Source: Steromphala cineraria
Taxonomy: Eukaryota; Mollusca; Gastropoda; Trochida; Trochidae
Assembly: GCA_916613615.1 (NCBI GenBank)
Contig: OU744736.1
Span: forward strand, 53,511,600-53,575,599
Length of the DNA stretch: 64,000 bases
Reading direction: 5' to 3'
In this document: piece after piece, positions 51,355 to 62,604 of the stretch
Position numbering within the stretch: the first letter of the stretch is position 1
Layout of the letters: each line of letters begins with the position of its first letter
Translations under genes and position numbers: made by a program
The notes under the pieces: generated by a model
What the model was told of the DNA's origin: nothing
What the model saw: the letters and a program-made list of their open reading frames with translations, nothing else
Databases searched by the model: none

Positions 51355-52319
51355 CGCAAGCGACGACAAACGGATTCAGAACTGTATGGTGTTAATGTAA
51401 TTCACAAAGGTAATGATTTCAGTCAAAAGCTTCTGGGTAATAGTCTTTTGTTGATGATTAACGCATTTTGCAAACATACAGTTATCAAATGCATTCAAAA
51501 CACATGCAGGGTTGAAAATTTTTCAAAGGTCCGTAACTCAATGTAAAAAAAATATCTGAATTAATTGTTAATTTTAAAAAAAATCTATAGACTTTTAGCT
51601 TTTATATGATATATAGAACAATGCGTTATCATACGTCGTTGATTCGTTACGATATTTTAAACAAACCCAATAAAACACCACATTTCCAAAATGCAAAGTT
51701 TGACCTCTGCTCCTGACCGGAAAATGACTGTTCCTGAGCGATTTAATTCTTTAATTTTGAAGACCTTGCTAATGTCTAACTCTCATGTAAAAATCATAAA
51801 ATTCTATGGTCTGGGTTTTGAGTAATCTGCTCTTGAAGTTTGCGATTTTTAGATTTTTGTCATCTTTGAAAGGTCACAGCCAAAAACATATTAACGTTAG
51901 GACTTTCAAAATGCAAATTAAGAACTACAATGCTTCAGCTACATTGAGTGTAAATTTCAGCTCTCTGGTGCAAGTATCTTCAGAGGAAAAGATTGTCAAA
52001 GGTGGGTGGGGTCGGAAATTGCCGAAAATGCAATAAAAGCAGGTCTCTAACTGCATTTTGAAAAAAAAATCAATGTTCAATTTTCGATTTTAAATTCGAA
52101 CTTGACCTTTATTGTATGGATCGATTCGGCCCAAAAGCTTTACATGTTTATTCCTCAACACGGTCTACCGGCCTGTGAAATTTTGGCTATGATAGCATTA
52201 GCCGTTTGGTCTGAATCCTGTTCACAAAAATCGTGGAATAATAATAATAAAATCAAAACAAAAAAAACACGCCAATAACAATAAGGATTCAGCCTGATGG
52301 CTGAATCCTTTATTATAGT
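51355..52319. mobile_element. ~965-bp insertion with a terminal hairpin
   Basis: Absent from the same place in units 1, 2 and 4 (for example 16,190-16,230). ATAGT flanks it on both sides (51,350-51,354 and 52,315-52,319). Its right end has a perfect 12-bp stem, AAGGATTCAGCC at 52,283-52,294 and GGCTGAATCCTT at 52,299-52,310, with a 4-base loop. The left end includes ACGGATTCAG. A hairpin a few bases from one end and little symmetry suggest a non-autonomous Helitron-like element, but the canonical CTRR end is not seen. Frames inside (51,298-51,546 and 51,806-52,036) are not recognised. Confidence 0.5.
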
Positions 52320-53061
52320 GCAGAAATTTCAAAAATGTTATCATCTACAGAGTCAATAGAATTTAAGGTATAAGTTCTATTCAACTTGTAATACATGCTT
52401 AATATACTTAAATTATTATTATATTAATCAAATTTTAGTTATGATATACAATTGCTGGTTTCACTGGGGACTGTATATTCTTAGATTACATACAACAATA
52501 TACATATTCATATATCTTATCTTTAGATATTAGGTTCTTTTGTTTTTGATTGCACTAGATACCTTTGCGGAGAAAGTTCTCAGGCTTATACTATTTTGTG
52601 TTCTGAAAATTGTGGAAACATTGTTTCATTTCATCCTTTGATTATAAAAAATAATCAAAACACTTTAATTAAAATCCTCGGTTTTCATGCTTTGCTTTTA
52701 AACATACTCTGATGTTGTAAGATCCCCTGATTAAAAATTTATAATTTACAGAAATTGAAGGACTTTGTTGCTCAAAAGTCATGTTATTTTCACAGCATGA
52801 AATCCTAATCTCACTTTCACCTTTTATCAAATGTGTTTCTCGGCATAGATGTTCTTACAATTGTCATAGACATTCTATCATTCTCTGAAAGTTTGTAACC
52901 AAAGCCTTCTGAATATTAGAGGTTCCGGGTCATTATGGCCATCTACTAATAACGAGCATTTCAATTCATTACTTGTACTGGTCCGGATCTCTCTCTCTCC
53001 CTCTCGGCTACGCCTCTAGCAGTGTAATAAAACTTTAGAATATTAGCTGTAAGGGCCTTAA

Positions 53062-53417
53062 AGGGGCAGTAGCACGTTTTTTGACAATTTTATATTTTCA
53101 TTTTTCCACTGATAATTGTACGTTAATGCTAAATGTATTACTTTGATAGTGACAAAAATCTCATTACTCAAACCAATCAGCCATAGTCAGAGAACAAATG
53201 TTAAGGATTCACATAAAATCCATTGGCAGCCATTTTTGTGTGAACACCTTTAATTCATTTTGTGTAAGAAAATGAATCACATAGCTTAAGCTTACATTAC
53301 ATATTTGATTTATTACTGCTTCATTTAGTTTAATTACATTGTCTTTAGATTGGAACCATTTATTTTTATTTTCATGACATCACTTTATATTCCCCCTAAA
53401 AACGTGCTACTGCCCCT
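53062..53417. mobile_element. TTAA MITE, copy 2
   Basis: A 356-bp element with AGGGGCAGTAGCACGTTTTT at the left and its inverse at the right, TTAA on both sides (53,058-53,061 and 53,418-53,421). It splits module a: the empty site in unit 5 reads GGGCCTTAACAGTGCC (about 46,487). It is an independent insertion from copy 1. Confidence 0.85.
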
Positions 53418-56400
53418 TTAACAGTGTCTAAACGATTTAATTAAGCGAAGGTCAATTTTCTGATAGTGATCTCCTGTCGAATAAAATCAATCTGCAGTCA
53501 CCACCTAAGGCAGTCCTTCAATGATATTTGACATTAACCAGAGCCAGGCTTTCCATTTAGATCGTGGATAACAATAGATTTTTTAAAATATGACACGAAT
53601 AAGTTCATTTTGCTTTAGTTGCAATAACCAAAAGATATTGAAATAAAAAAAGACATTTATGTTACATACTGCTAAACTGTTTAACACATATGCAAGACTG
53701 CATATGATTTATTGCAAGCTATTGAAATAAAAAAAAGACATTTTGTATGAAGAAACAGATCACAGCAGAAGACATCTTTGTTGTCAATTCAAGACCCAGC
53801 AAGTTATTTGTTTAGAATTGTGATTAAAAGTATCTGCTATGATATATGTGGACTAAGATTCAAAAGTGTTTTTACAATGATTCATGATCATTTATCTGAT
53901 AATTTGGAAGATGCTTTCAGTTGTTTGTTTTACTCATGATAACTAATAATGGATAGATTAATTCATGCTTTAGGTTATTTCTATATTGTCTATATTGTCT
54001 ACAATTAGGAGATAATAAATGTTAAAATGTTACTCCTGTTCATGTTTGTCCTAAAGATGATGTATTTATCAGAGATTTTGATAATAGTTGTGATATTCAA
54101 GCTTTTATTGTCAAACACCTGATTCTACTATTCAATCAATATGTTTTTTATTCGCTTAATTTTTTTTAAGGAATTGCATTTGATCATTGATATTTGATAA
54201 AATGGACAATGCATTTTGTAGGAAAACGTCATTGAAAATAAATTAAAAATATTCTTGTTTTTACAAGATATGGTTCAAAGAACCTATTCTGAATTATAAT
54301 GATAATTTGTCTTCAATGTCCCTGCTTCTGCAATTATGATAACCATCATGGTTATTTAGGGTTTAAAGAGAATAATTTATCTCCATGTACAACCAGTGAA
54401 CACCAGTCAATAATGGTTCAGCAGTTTCATATGGATCTATAAACTGACTATGTTAAGCTAACTTCTCAAGTTTAGTTTGTCAGGATGATAATATTCCTCC
54501 TTACTGGGAAGATACAAAAATAAACATTCCATCACGCAAAACATAATTCATCATCTAGATTTCCATTCAAACTTCTTCCAATCCTGAACAAATTCAATAA
54601 AATCGAATAAGGAATTATCGTGACACTATGAATACCATTATCCTTGTTTATCTGTTTTATGGTGGTAATGAATCGATGTTACCAAAAAAGCAAAATAGAT
54701 TCAAAGCAGGATTTTCCTAAGCTTCTTGTGACATCAAGGCTAAGACGATTTTGTAAGGAAACACGATAAATTTCAATTTATTGTTGTGAAGTGCTATTCT
54801 CTTTTCATTATCTTTGCAATAGACACATATAAATCTGAAAAAGACGGTGCGAATATGATCAAATCACACGTGTTCACCCGCTAAAATGATTACTGTCCAG
54901 TGTTTTCAGTAAAATTTATATCAAGTTTTATTTCATGATAATTAAGGTCATAACTAAATAAATCCCCCGAGGAAAGAATGAGAATGTTTTCAAAAAAATC
55001 ATAACCTGGAGAATTGCGTTCCATGCTCGAAATCCCATCCAACTCCCTTGTTTTTCATCTAAGGATTCATCCGGGAATAAGAGCTGTGAAGAATAGAGAG
55101 TTTTCTTATGAAAGGTTACATGTTGAGACTCTCCGCTCCTAGGAATACATATACTTTTCTATTTGCAGGAATATTGATACAGCTCAGATACAATAACATT
55201 GCAGTTATGGGTCTTTGAAAATGCAATTATTGATATTCAGGCTGATCAATAGTAAAAACTACAAAGGCAAGTTGGTTGTTGACTATATTTAGATATTGAA
55301 TTGATTATCATTTTATTTGAAACGAACGATTCCTTCGTGTTTTTGAGATTTAATTCAATCATTTGCAGCAGAGTAGCATTGCATCTATAAGTATGTTTCC
55401 TTACAAACTGTAATTGCTTACATATATATTTGATGATAGGCTTGTCTATTTCATAACTTCTTTAACAATGTCTATTTAGTTGACCCTCGAAAACACAGTT
55501 TGCGGACAACAATTTTAACTTAAATTGCAACTCTCCATAAATTAAATCTTATGTGAAATGGTGTTTATCTTAAACAAAAAACATTAAAACCCTTCCACAG
55601 TAAAACATTAAAATGTCATCAACCTTATTTATTTGAGTCATTGATTCCCAAAGAATGATACATGTACTTATCTAAATTATAAAATATCGTTACTCTTTAC
55701 CTAATTTTTGTCAATTTTGTATTTCGAAAAGGATGTCAAACTATAAAGTAGCAAAATGTGTGAAAATAAAATGTTCTGCTCTATGGGAAGTAACTAATTC
55801 AGCTTTGGTAGAGATGTGGATGGATTGAACTTCCATTGAAGAATGACAATGAAAAGTAAGCGCCGTTTCAAACAATATTCTGATTTGGTTTAAGTCTTGT
55901 GGATATCACTTTTGAATCAAAAGTACAAGTTGCATTGGTATTTTGTTTGAATTACGGTTCAAATCCTTGTTTTCAGATGATTTGTTGAACCACATTAGAT
56001 TGACTTCATCACGTTGTTTTTAATCTGCTTTATACAAAATCAAATTTCTAGGAGACTGATTGCTATATAATTTTCAAAGGAATTAAAAGCTGTTGCCAGA
56101 GAGAACACTTTCTGTACCATGATGGATGCATCTACCCTAAAGATTGATAGCATGCCAATTTGATGTTATTAGCGATATTAATACATCCTTGGCAGACATC
56201 ATGATAGCATTCGTGAGGTTCTGCTGTTGTCCTCCTGAAAGAAGACAAAATCTGACATGTTAGTCAAATAGGTTTATTTACCAATTAAATTGCTCTTGTG
56301 GGTTTATTTATTTGCGTCCTTTGACTACTTAAAACTTTCGTTCACAAACTGCAGTCTCATTGGACTGTATCAACATAGAGGTAATATCTAGTTATGCATG

Positions 56401-56895
56401 TAGAAGGCCGTGATTGCACTACCCTGCAACAGACTGGTTGCTAGGTTTCTTTAAATGAGTGGTTGATCAGATCATAGTTCAAACAAAGACAACATAGCAA
56501 TCTTAATCACAGACAAGTTGATGAAATCAACTCAAAACAATCACTCCCAAAAGTAGAGCATTATTACTCTTACATTGTACATTCCATCAGATGTAACCAT
56601 TCCAAGAAGTTGTTTTGTTGGCATATGCACTGATTGGTTGATATTCACACCCTGACATCCAAACTGCCATGGTCCATTGGACGAAAAACTTTACAAAATT
56701 GATATTTGTAAAGCTTAAAAACAGATTAGCCATAACCAGTTGCAAAAAGAGATTGTCCTGTTAACACTATATAACTATATAATAATGCATTACGTATTTG
56801 ATTGTTGTGTAACTAAAATATATTTCACAAACCTAGTAACTTGAAAAAAATATTGTGATGTCAAAAAAATTGACGTCAAGGAATTTTAAGATGTA

Positions 56896-56922
56896 AACTC
56901 TCGGGCAAAAGAAACGCTACCA
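56896..56922 (+). repeat. Tc1-type element, left terminal inverted repeat
   Basis: 27 bases, matching the reverse complement of 58,384-58,410 at 26 positions. Confidence 0.9.
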
Positions 56923-57126
56923 CTTTAGATTTGAAATTTCGAAAAAAATCAAACTCGGATTCAAACTCAATCGCATGTAAACACATCGCCAAATACAACA
57001 ATGATTTTTTCATTGAACTGTGGCATCAAACGCATGCTTTTCCCAACTTTTGTCAATTTATGGTTTTCACGTTTTTCATGCAAAGCAAAATAGCCCCATG
57101 CCCGACGTGTATAAAACCAATGCGAA

Positions 57127-58150
57127 TTGGTTGTCAGACACCCACTTTGTATAAAAAACACTCGAAGACTGACAACATTTACATTACAACAACGCGAGCG
57201 AGCAATCGGGATGATTGAAATGGGAGCCAACCACATCCATGTAACAACAACGCTCGGCTGTCACCGTACAACAGTCACACGACTTATGCAACGTTATCGG
57301 CATTCGGGACAGACCTCAGACAGACCAAGATCAGGCCGACCAAGAGTCACAATCCCCCAGGACGACCGATATCTGTGCACGTTACACCTCATAAACCGCT
57401 TCCTGTGAGTGACGTCATCGGCGTCGAATGCCCTGGGTCACCGGGTAAGCAGACGCACAGTGGCCAGACGTCTAAAGTCCCATGGCACCAGGGCATACAG
57501 ACCGTTCCGGGGACAGCTGTTGACAGCCAAACATCGCCAACGAAGACTGAGATGGGCAAGGACGGTTTTACGTTGGCAACGTCGTCAGTGGCAGAGGGTG
57601 ATTTTCTCTGACGAAAGTCGCTTTTGTCTCTTCAAATCAGATGGAAGAGTACGTGTTTACTGCCGTCGGGGAGAGAGAACTGCTGCATGGTGCATTCACG
57701 AAGTAGTGCCCTACGGAGGAGGAAGTGTCATGGTTTGGGGTGGCATACTTGGTGAGGAGAAGACGCCTTTGGTTATCGTGAACGGAAATCTAACGGCTCA
57801 GCGTTCTTCGATGACATTCTCCATCCCGTCGTCTGTCCCTTTCTTCGACAACAGGCACAAGGTGTGATATTCCAACAAGACAATGCTCGACCGCACACAG
57901 CTCGAGTTACTCAGAACTTCCTTGCCAACAACAACATCGATGTTTTGCCGTGGCCGGCATGCTCTCTCGTCATGTCACCGATTGAACATCTTTGGGACGT
58001 CCACCTCCAGCAAACCGCCAGCAACTTGCTCAAGCTCTCCAAGACGAATGGCAGCGCATTCCACGTAATGACGTCAGACGTTTGATTTTGTCAATGCGAC
58101 GGAGGGATAATGCGTGTATTGTGGCAAGGGGAGGCCATACACGTTATTAA
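57127..58150 (+). pseudogene. Tc1-type transposase, disabled
   Basis: DNA-cutting transposase with an N-terminal helix-turn-helix (RRLTTF, GCHRTTVTRLMQRY) and the linker DRPRSGRPRVT. The catalytic core follows: first D in VIFSDESRF, GGGSVMVWGGI, second D in IFQQDNARPHT, E in MSPIEHLWD, 34 residues between the last two (D34E, usual for Tc1). Breaks: an in-frame TGA at 57,406; a one-base loss near 57,802-57,806; an indel between about 57,995 and 58,025. The C-terminus (DEWQRIPRNDVRRLI) ends at TAA 58,148-58,150 in a third frame. SPDMSPIEH is expected, but SLVMSPIEH is present. No good start codon is visible, so the true N-terminus is uncertain. Confidence 0.85.
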
Positions 58151-58383
58151 AGTGAACTGTTATCGACACATTGAACCTCAATTTCCCTGTATCCGGATCA
58201 GTCATGACAGTGAACTTGGAATTTTTAACCCCTAGGCCAATAACAGAGACTGTGCCGTTGATACCGGAAGCTGATTTGTTATATTGTTTATGAATATTAT
58301 ATCGTCACATGTTCTTGTTGAATAAACATTTCATTTTATTAATCTGACTTATGTATTTATTCTACAATCTAGATTTAAAAACA

Positions 58384-58410
58384 TGGTAGCGTTTCTTTTG
58401 CCCGTGAGTT
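58384..58410 (-). repeat. Tc1-type element, right terminal inverted repeat
   Basis: 27 bases, inverted partner of 56,896-56,922. The TA that follows (58,411) is the duplicated target. Confidence 0.9.
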
Positions 58411-58444
58411 TATGTGATATCATTTGATGTATGTTATATAGGTA

Positions 58445-58623
58445 CAGTATAACACGGATATAGCGAACTCGGATATAGCGAACAATCAGATATAGCGAAA
58501 AAAAATTCAAGTCCTGTCCTATATAACTATATCCTGTCCTAAATTATATGCGTATAGCGAACACCGGATATAGCGAACTAAATTCTTCGTTCCCTTGGAG
58601 TGCGTTTTATCCGAGTTCTACTG
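58445..58623. mobile_element. Pogo/Tigger-like MITE, copy C
   Basis: A 179-bp element beginning CAGTATAACACGGATATAGC and ending TCCGAGTTCTACTG, TA on each side (58,443 and 58,624). The empty site in unit 3 reads TATAGGTATATGTAAA (about 27,296). It lies in a different module from copies A and B, so it is an independent insertion, 35 bases from the Tc1-type element. Confidence 0.75.
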
Positions 58624-58850
58624 TATTTAGAAAATCCTTGATCAGAGCGATATTTCTGAGGTGATGTAGCTTTGTCTAAAGATAATACTCGTATCTCATA
58701 CTGTTTGTAGAATAAAGGTCGCTTTGTGCAATTGCATTAGCTTCCCTCTTTCCGTGACCTTACAAACCATCACCATAGTGAAGAGACAAAGAGTTTGAAT
58801 GTCAGGAAAAGTTACCTTCCTAAAGGAGACAGAATGTTGACATAAGACTT

Positions 58851-59088
58851 ACCAAGAGCCATCACCGGCTTTCAGCTGTCAGTCAATGGACGTGATTGTG
58901 TCACCTTTCTTACAGGACCAGGTGTTGCTTCAACTCAGAGAAAATGTTATCACGTGAAAACAAGATCCTTACCAAGAGCCATCACCTGCTTTCAGCTGTC
59001 AGTCAATGGACGTGATTGTGTCACCTGACTTACAGGACCAGCTGTTAGTTAGCTGCAGAGAAAGTTTATCAGTGAAAACAAGATCCTC
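58851..59088 (+). repeat. 120-bp tandem duplication in module g
   Basis: ACCAAGAGCCATCACC starts at 58,851 and again at 58,971, exactly 120 bases apart, and the two copies agree closely through TTACAGGACCAG and GTGAAAACAAGATCCT. Units 3 and 5 have a single copy. Confidence 0.85.
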
Positions 59089-60535
59089 TGTAGAGTAGAA
59101 GCTCTTCACTCAGACGTTCACAGTGACTGTCGGTATAGAAAGTGTTTTAATGAAAGACCATAGAGAGTACTGTGCCATGACGAGAAGAATTGATGTCATT
59201 GTCATACTTAACATGTGAATCAAATGATTTTTTCGCGCTTGTAATTATCTTCCTTATATCTTGAAAGTATTATACTTTCTGCACTGGTATTCATTATTAT
59301 TTCTATCTGTTGTAATACATTATCGTCATTAAGTTGTTTAATAGGTTACAGTTGCATTTCACGATAATAATTACAATCCCAATATTTTGAAAGTAGGAAT
59401 AATCGTCTCCTGCTTTCTGCACCTTTGTCATTTATCTTTCTATCTGTTGTATTAAGTTATCATTATTAAATTATTCCATATAGATTTTCATGACCCTGGT
59501 CGCCAATTTTCTAATTACTGAATATCTGAATCATTATTACTTAAGATAATGAATTGACCTTTGCTTTCATGAAAACTAATCTGATCTCATAAAAATGTAA
59601 AGATGAATTTTTCAATTAGTTTACAGGAAAGTCCTTGCATTCCTTTATACTTACAAATGTTTACATTTCAGTAATGCATCATAATGATTTCCAAACATAT
59701 ATATATATATTTTCCTGACATTTTGTTTATGCATACAAAGGATACATTTACAATTTCTCAGCAGAAATCATGCATATCTTGACAACATAAACATGAACAA
59801 AGCTAATGTCAAAACTGCTAATAGATGACTCACTAATTCAAAATGACCACAAAATAGTGTTAGAAAGCAAACATTGCAGAGGACAAACACAATGAAGTCG
59901 AAGCTTTATGAATAGATTATATCCTTTCACGTTTCCGTTAGTACACTTTAGTGTAATAAAAATACCCACATCTTTATCATTACGAAACATTAATACCATT
60001 TTCATTCTGCCATTAATCCAAATTTCATCATTGAAAGACTTCAACCAATCAATTTTGGTAAGGGAAGAACTATTGCCTACAGGGACAGAACATAAGACTA
60101 CAGGGAAGTCTCACACAAAGTAATTTGGCACAGATAATTGGTTGATTCAAAAGTGTGAAAATCCTCTTAGCGGAGCAAACCTACCATCATAACACCCAAC
60201 CACCGATTCATCTAAAGTTATCAAGCAGAATTGTTGGTACCTTTTGTGGGCGATAGATAGATGTATAAATTAAGAAGTCATATAAACCTAATGCTCTTAC
60301 AGACTATATGTAATCAAGATTACCTTTTCCTATGATAAGGTCAAATGACAAAAGAGCTATATAGATTCGAACATCATTAAAGTTAACTGATAGGTGTGTT
60401 GCCCCTGATCAATTTATACACACCAAAACCTCTGCTATTATCATGCTGCTCTTAATTAAAATGTCATCAAATCCATCTTGATAAAGGAAGAACCATTGCC
60501 TTGCTACAGGGTCGTCGCATACAGGAAAATATGCC

Positions 60536-60749
60536 ATTGATAAACGGTTAACTTCTTTGAGAGGCATTTTAGAAGTTGGGATGACAATAATGCTAAGGAA
60601 TATATGGATGACAACTTCTTTGTTCATAGTATGCGACGTTTCGACACAGATTCTTGTGTCGTTCTCAAGAATCTGTGTCGAAACGTCGCATACTATGAAC
60701 AAAGAAGTTGTCATCCATATATTCCTCAGCATTATTGATAAACGGTTAA
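60536..60749. repeat. Insertion with 68-bp near-perfect hairpin and 16-bp flanking repeat
   Basis: ATTGATAAACGGTTAA flanks both sides (60,536-60,551 and 60,734-60,749); unit 5 has one similar copy (about 45,135). The insert (60,552-60,733) is 37 bases of unrelated sequence followed by arms 60,589-60,656 and 60,666-60,733 that pair at all but one position around a 9-base loop. The palindrome explains two overlapping open frames on opposite strands that share the same peptide; neither is a gene. It could be a foldback element or a template-switch product. Confidence 0.8.
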
Positions 60750-61453
60750 TCAAAAATATTTAAAAAGTCTCCAAATTGAACCACCCCACACACAACCCAC
60801 CATAGAAACATAGGCAAATTCCCTTTCAGCTGTATTAATAAATTATTTTAGTACAAAATCCTTGACAAGGTTTAGTGATGAATTGTAGTAACTATCCTAC
60901 ATAAGTGAGCAATAGATTCTTTTTGATGGATATAGGTTTGACCACATTTTGACATAAGACAAAGTAAGCAAATTACTGTATCTGACATATCACGATCAGT
61001 ATTCATCCTGACAGAGAAATCACTATAATAGACACATGATAGTTGTTAACACCACAGCACCCACGTTGTTTAATTGTGCATATTTATGTCTGTATTGTCT
61101 ATACCCTGGTGATATATGTATCAATTTTTCTTTTAGTGAGGGACTGACAAACCATTGTTTTATAGGAAAGAGTAATTATTCATGAAAAAATAGATTCTCT
61201 TCCGAAATAAGTACTATGCAAATTGTTTCAATTTCAAAGTCGACGACATGCTGTTTTATGTAAATGGCAGTCATGAATAGACAACTTAGTCCGAATATTT
61301 AAACTGTGTTATTATTTACAGTATTAATTGCTCATTTTGTAGGTATAAAACACTTTCAAAATGATTTATACATTATCAATATATTGTTTCTTTTTGACAA
61401 GAGGTTCTTTCCTTTGAGATTTTTTTTAGCGGTTGCAGTAAGAAATACAGTCG

Positions 61454-61457
61454 CAGC
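61454..61457. other. Deletion junction k-to-a in unit 7
   Basis: The sequence passes from module k (AATACAGTCG) to the middle of module a (GATCTGTCTATG) through a shared CAGC. Unit 3 carries about 700 bases between the same points (29,718 to about 30,418). This is a microhomology-mediated deletion. Confidence 0.7.
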
Positions 61458-62248
61458 GATCTGTCTATGATATTTGACATAAACCATAGCAAGGCTTTGC
61501 ATTGAGATCGTGGATAACAATGGATTTTATAAATTATGATATGTTTTGGAAATTTTGTTTTGTGAAGGACAAGAAACGATAGTTAGGTCAATACTGTCAT
61601 TTTCATTTGAAACAAGAACCTTAATTTAAGGTTAACTTGGGAATATTGACACTAGTTGAAATCCATGATTTATGCATGACAAACTGTACAATGTAGGTCA
61701 GTTGTAGAGAGGGTCAAATTTGATGTGTTTCGATTGTTATTAAACATCGTTTTTATGAATTGTTGTATCATAATCCATAACTTTTGTTACAGTGTTTGGT
61801 GTTTTAGAAGTAGACAAATTTCCAAAATCCAAAGCTGGTTTATTCATATGTGAATTATGAAGGATAAAAAAAGGTTGGATTTCGCAATGTTTGAATCAGA
61901 TTATTGATTGTATTAAAGATTGTTTTACCTTTGAAGAACTGGCTACATATCTATTTATCGTCGATAGGATAGGAATACTAAGCTCATATTAATTAAATTC
62001 CTACTAATCATTAACTATTAAAAATAATAAGAAATTATTAGAAGACATCAACAATAGCAGTTGTCATTTCAGGATCCATAAGGTAATTTGTTAAGAAATG
62101 TTTTTCCCAAATGTAATTGGGGTGTTTGCAAGTATCATATAAAATATATGTAAAGAAGTTGACTTAAAGTGATTGTACACTTTTTCATGATCGTTTAATG
62201 CAAGCTGATAATATTTATTATAGTAAAAAGGTGCACATTCATTGTTAA

Positions 62249-62604
62249 AGGGGCAGTAGCACGTTTTTTGAGAATTTTATATTTTAAATTTTTCGCTGAT
62301 AATTGTAAGTTAATGTTAAATGTATTATTTTGACAGTGTCAAAAATCTCATAACACAAACCAATCATCCATAGTCAGAGGACAAAGTATAAAGATTCACA
62401 TAAAATCCATTGGCGGCCATTTTTTTGTGAACACCTTTAATTCATTTTGTGTAAGAGAAGGAATGGCATTGCTAAACTTTACGTTATATATTTGAATTAT
62501 TACTGCTCCATTTAGTTTTAATACATTGCCTTCCAATTGGAACCATTAATTTTCATTTTCCAGACATCACCTTATATTCCCCCTAAAAACGTGCTACTGC
62601 TCCT
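62249..62604. mobile_element. TTAA MITE, copy 3
   Basis: A 356-bp element with AGGGGCAGTAGCACGTTTTT at the left and AAAACGTGCTACTGCTCCT at the right, TTAA at 62,245-62,248 and 62,605-62,608. It is inserted in the f-b spacer of unit 7 at a place where units 1b and 6 read TTGTTGAACAC or TTGGTGAACAC (19,573; 47,611). Confidence 0.85.

Larger units (their letters stand above)
47741..54469 (+). repeat. Array unit 6, type I, heavily invaded
   Basis: b in two parts (47,741-48,154 and 48,887-49,400) around an unclassified element; c (49,690-49,747, then 50,113-50,280) split by a TTAA MITE; GA tract (50,289-50,411); d (50,950-51,200); a ~965-bp insertion (51,355-52,319); e (52,620-52,920); a (52,985-53,061, then 53,422-53,580) split by another TTAA MITE; distal f (53,600-53,830). 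Core f is deleted: the sequence passes from a (AAATATGACA) to distal f (CGAATAAGTTCATTTTGC) at about 53,597. Subtracting the insertions leaves about 4.3 kb. Confidence 0.7.
56896..58410 (+). mobile_element. Tc1/mariner-family transposon
   Basis: A 1,515-bp element bounded by 27-bp inverted repeats with one mismatch (AACTC[T/A]CGGGCAAAAGAAACGCTACCA) and flanked by TA at 56,894-56,895 and 58,411-58,412. The empty site in unit 3 reads AAGATGTATGTGATG (about 27,265), confirming a TA target duplication. Its GC content is visibly higher than the array around it. It encodes a Tc1-type transposase, now disabled. Confidence 0.9.

Noticed and set aside
56931..57236. Additional open frames on both strands upstream of the transposase
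   Set aside because: They lie between the Tc1 left inverted repeat and the transposase and overlap its N-terminus in other frames; no motif.
58440..58626. Repeated GGATATAGCGAAC motifs, possibly an iteron-like array
   Set aside because: They are internal and terminal repeats of a pogo-like MITE bounded by TA.
60409..60763. Two frames on opposite strands containing the same peptide, suggesting a conserved protein
   Set aside because: The shared peptide is produced by the palindrome being read from both sides.
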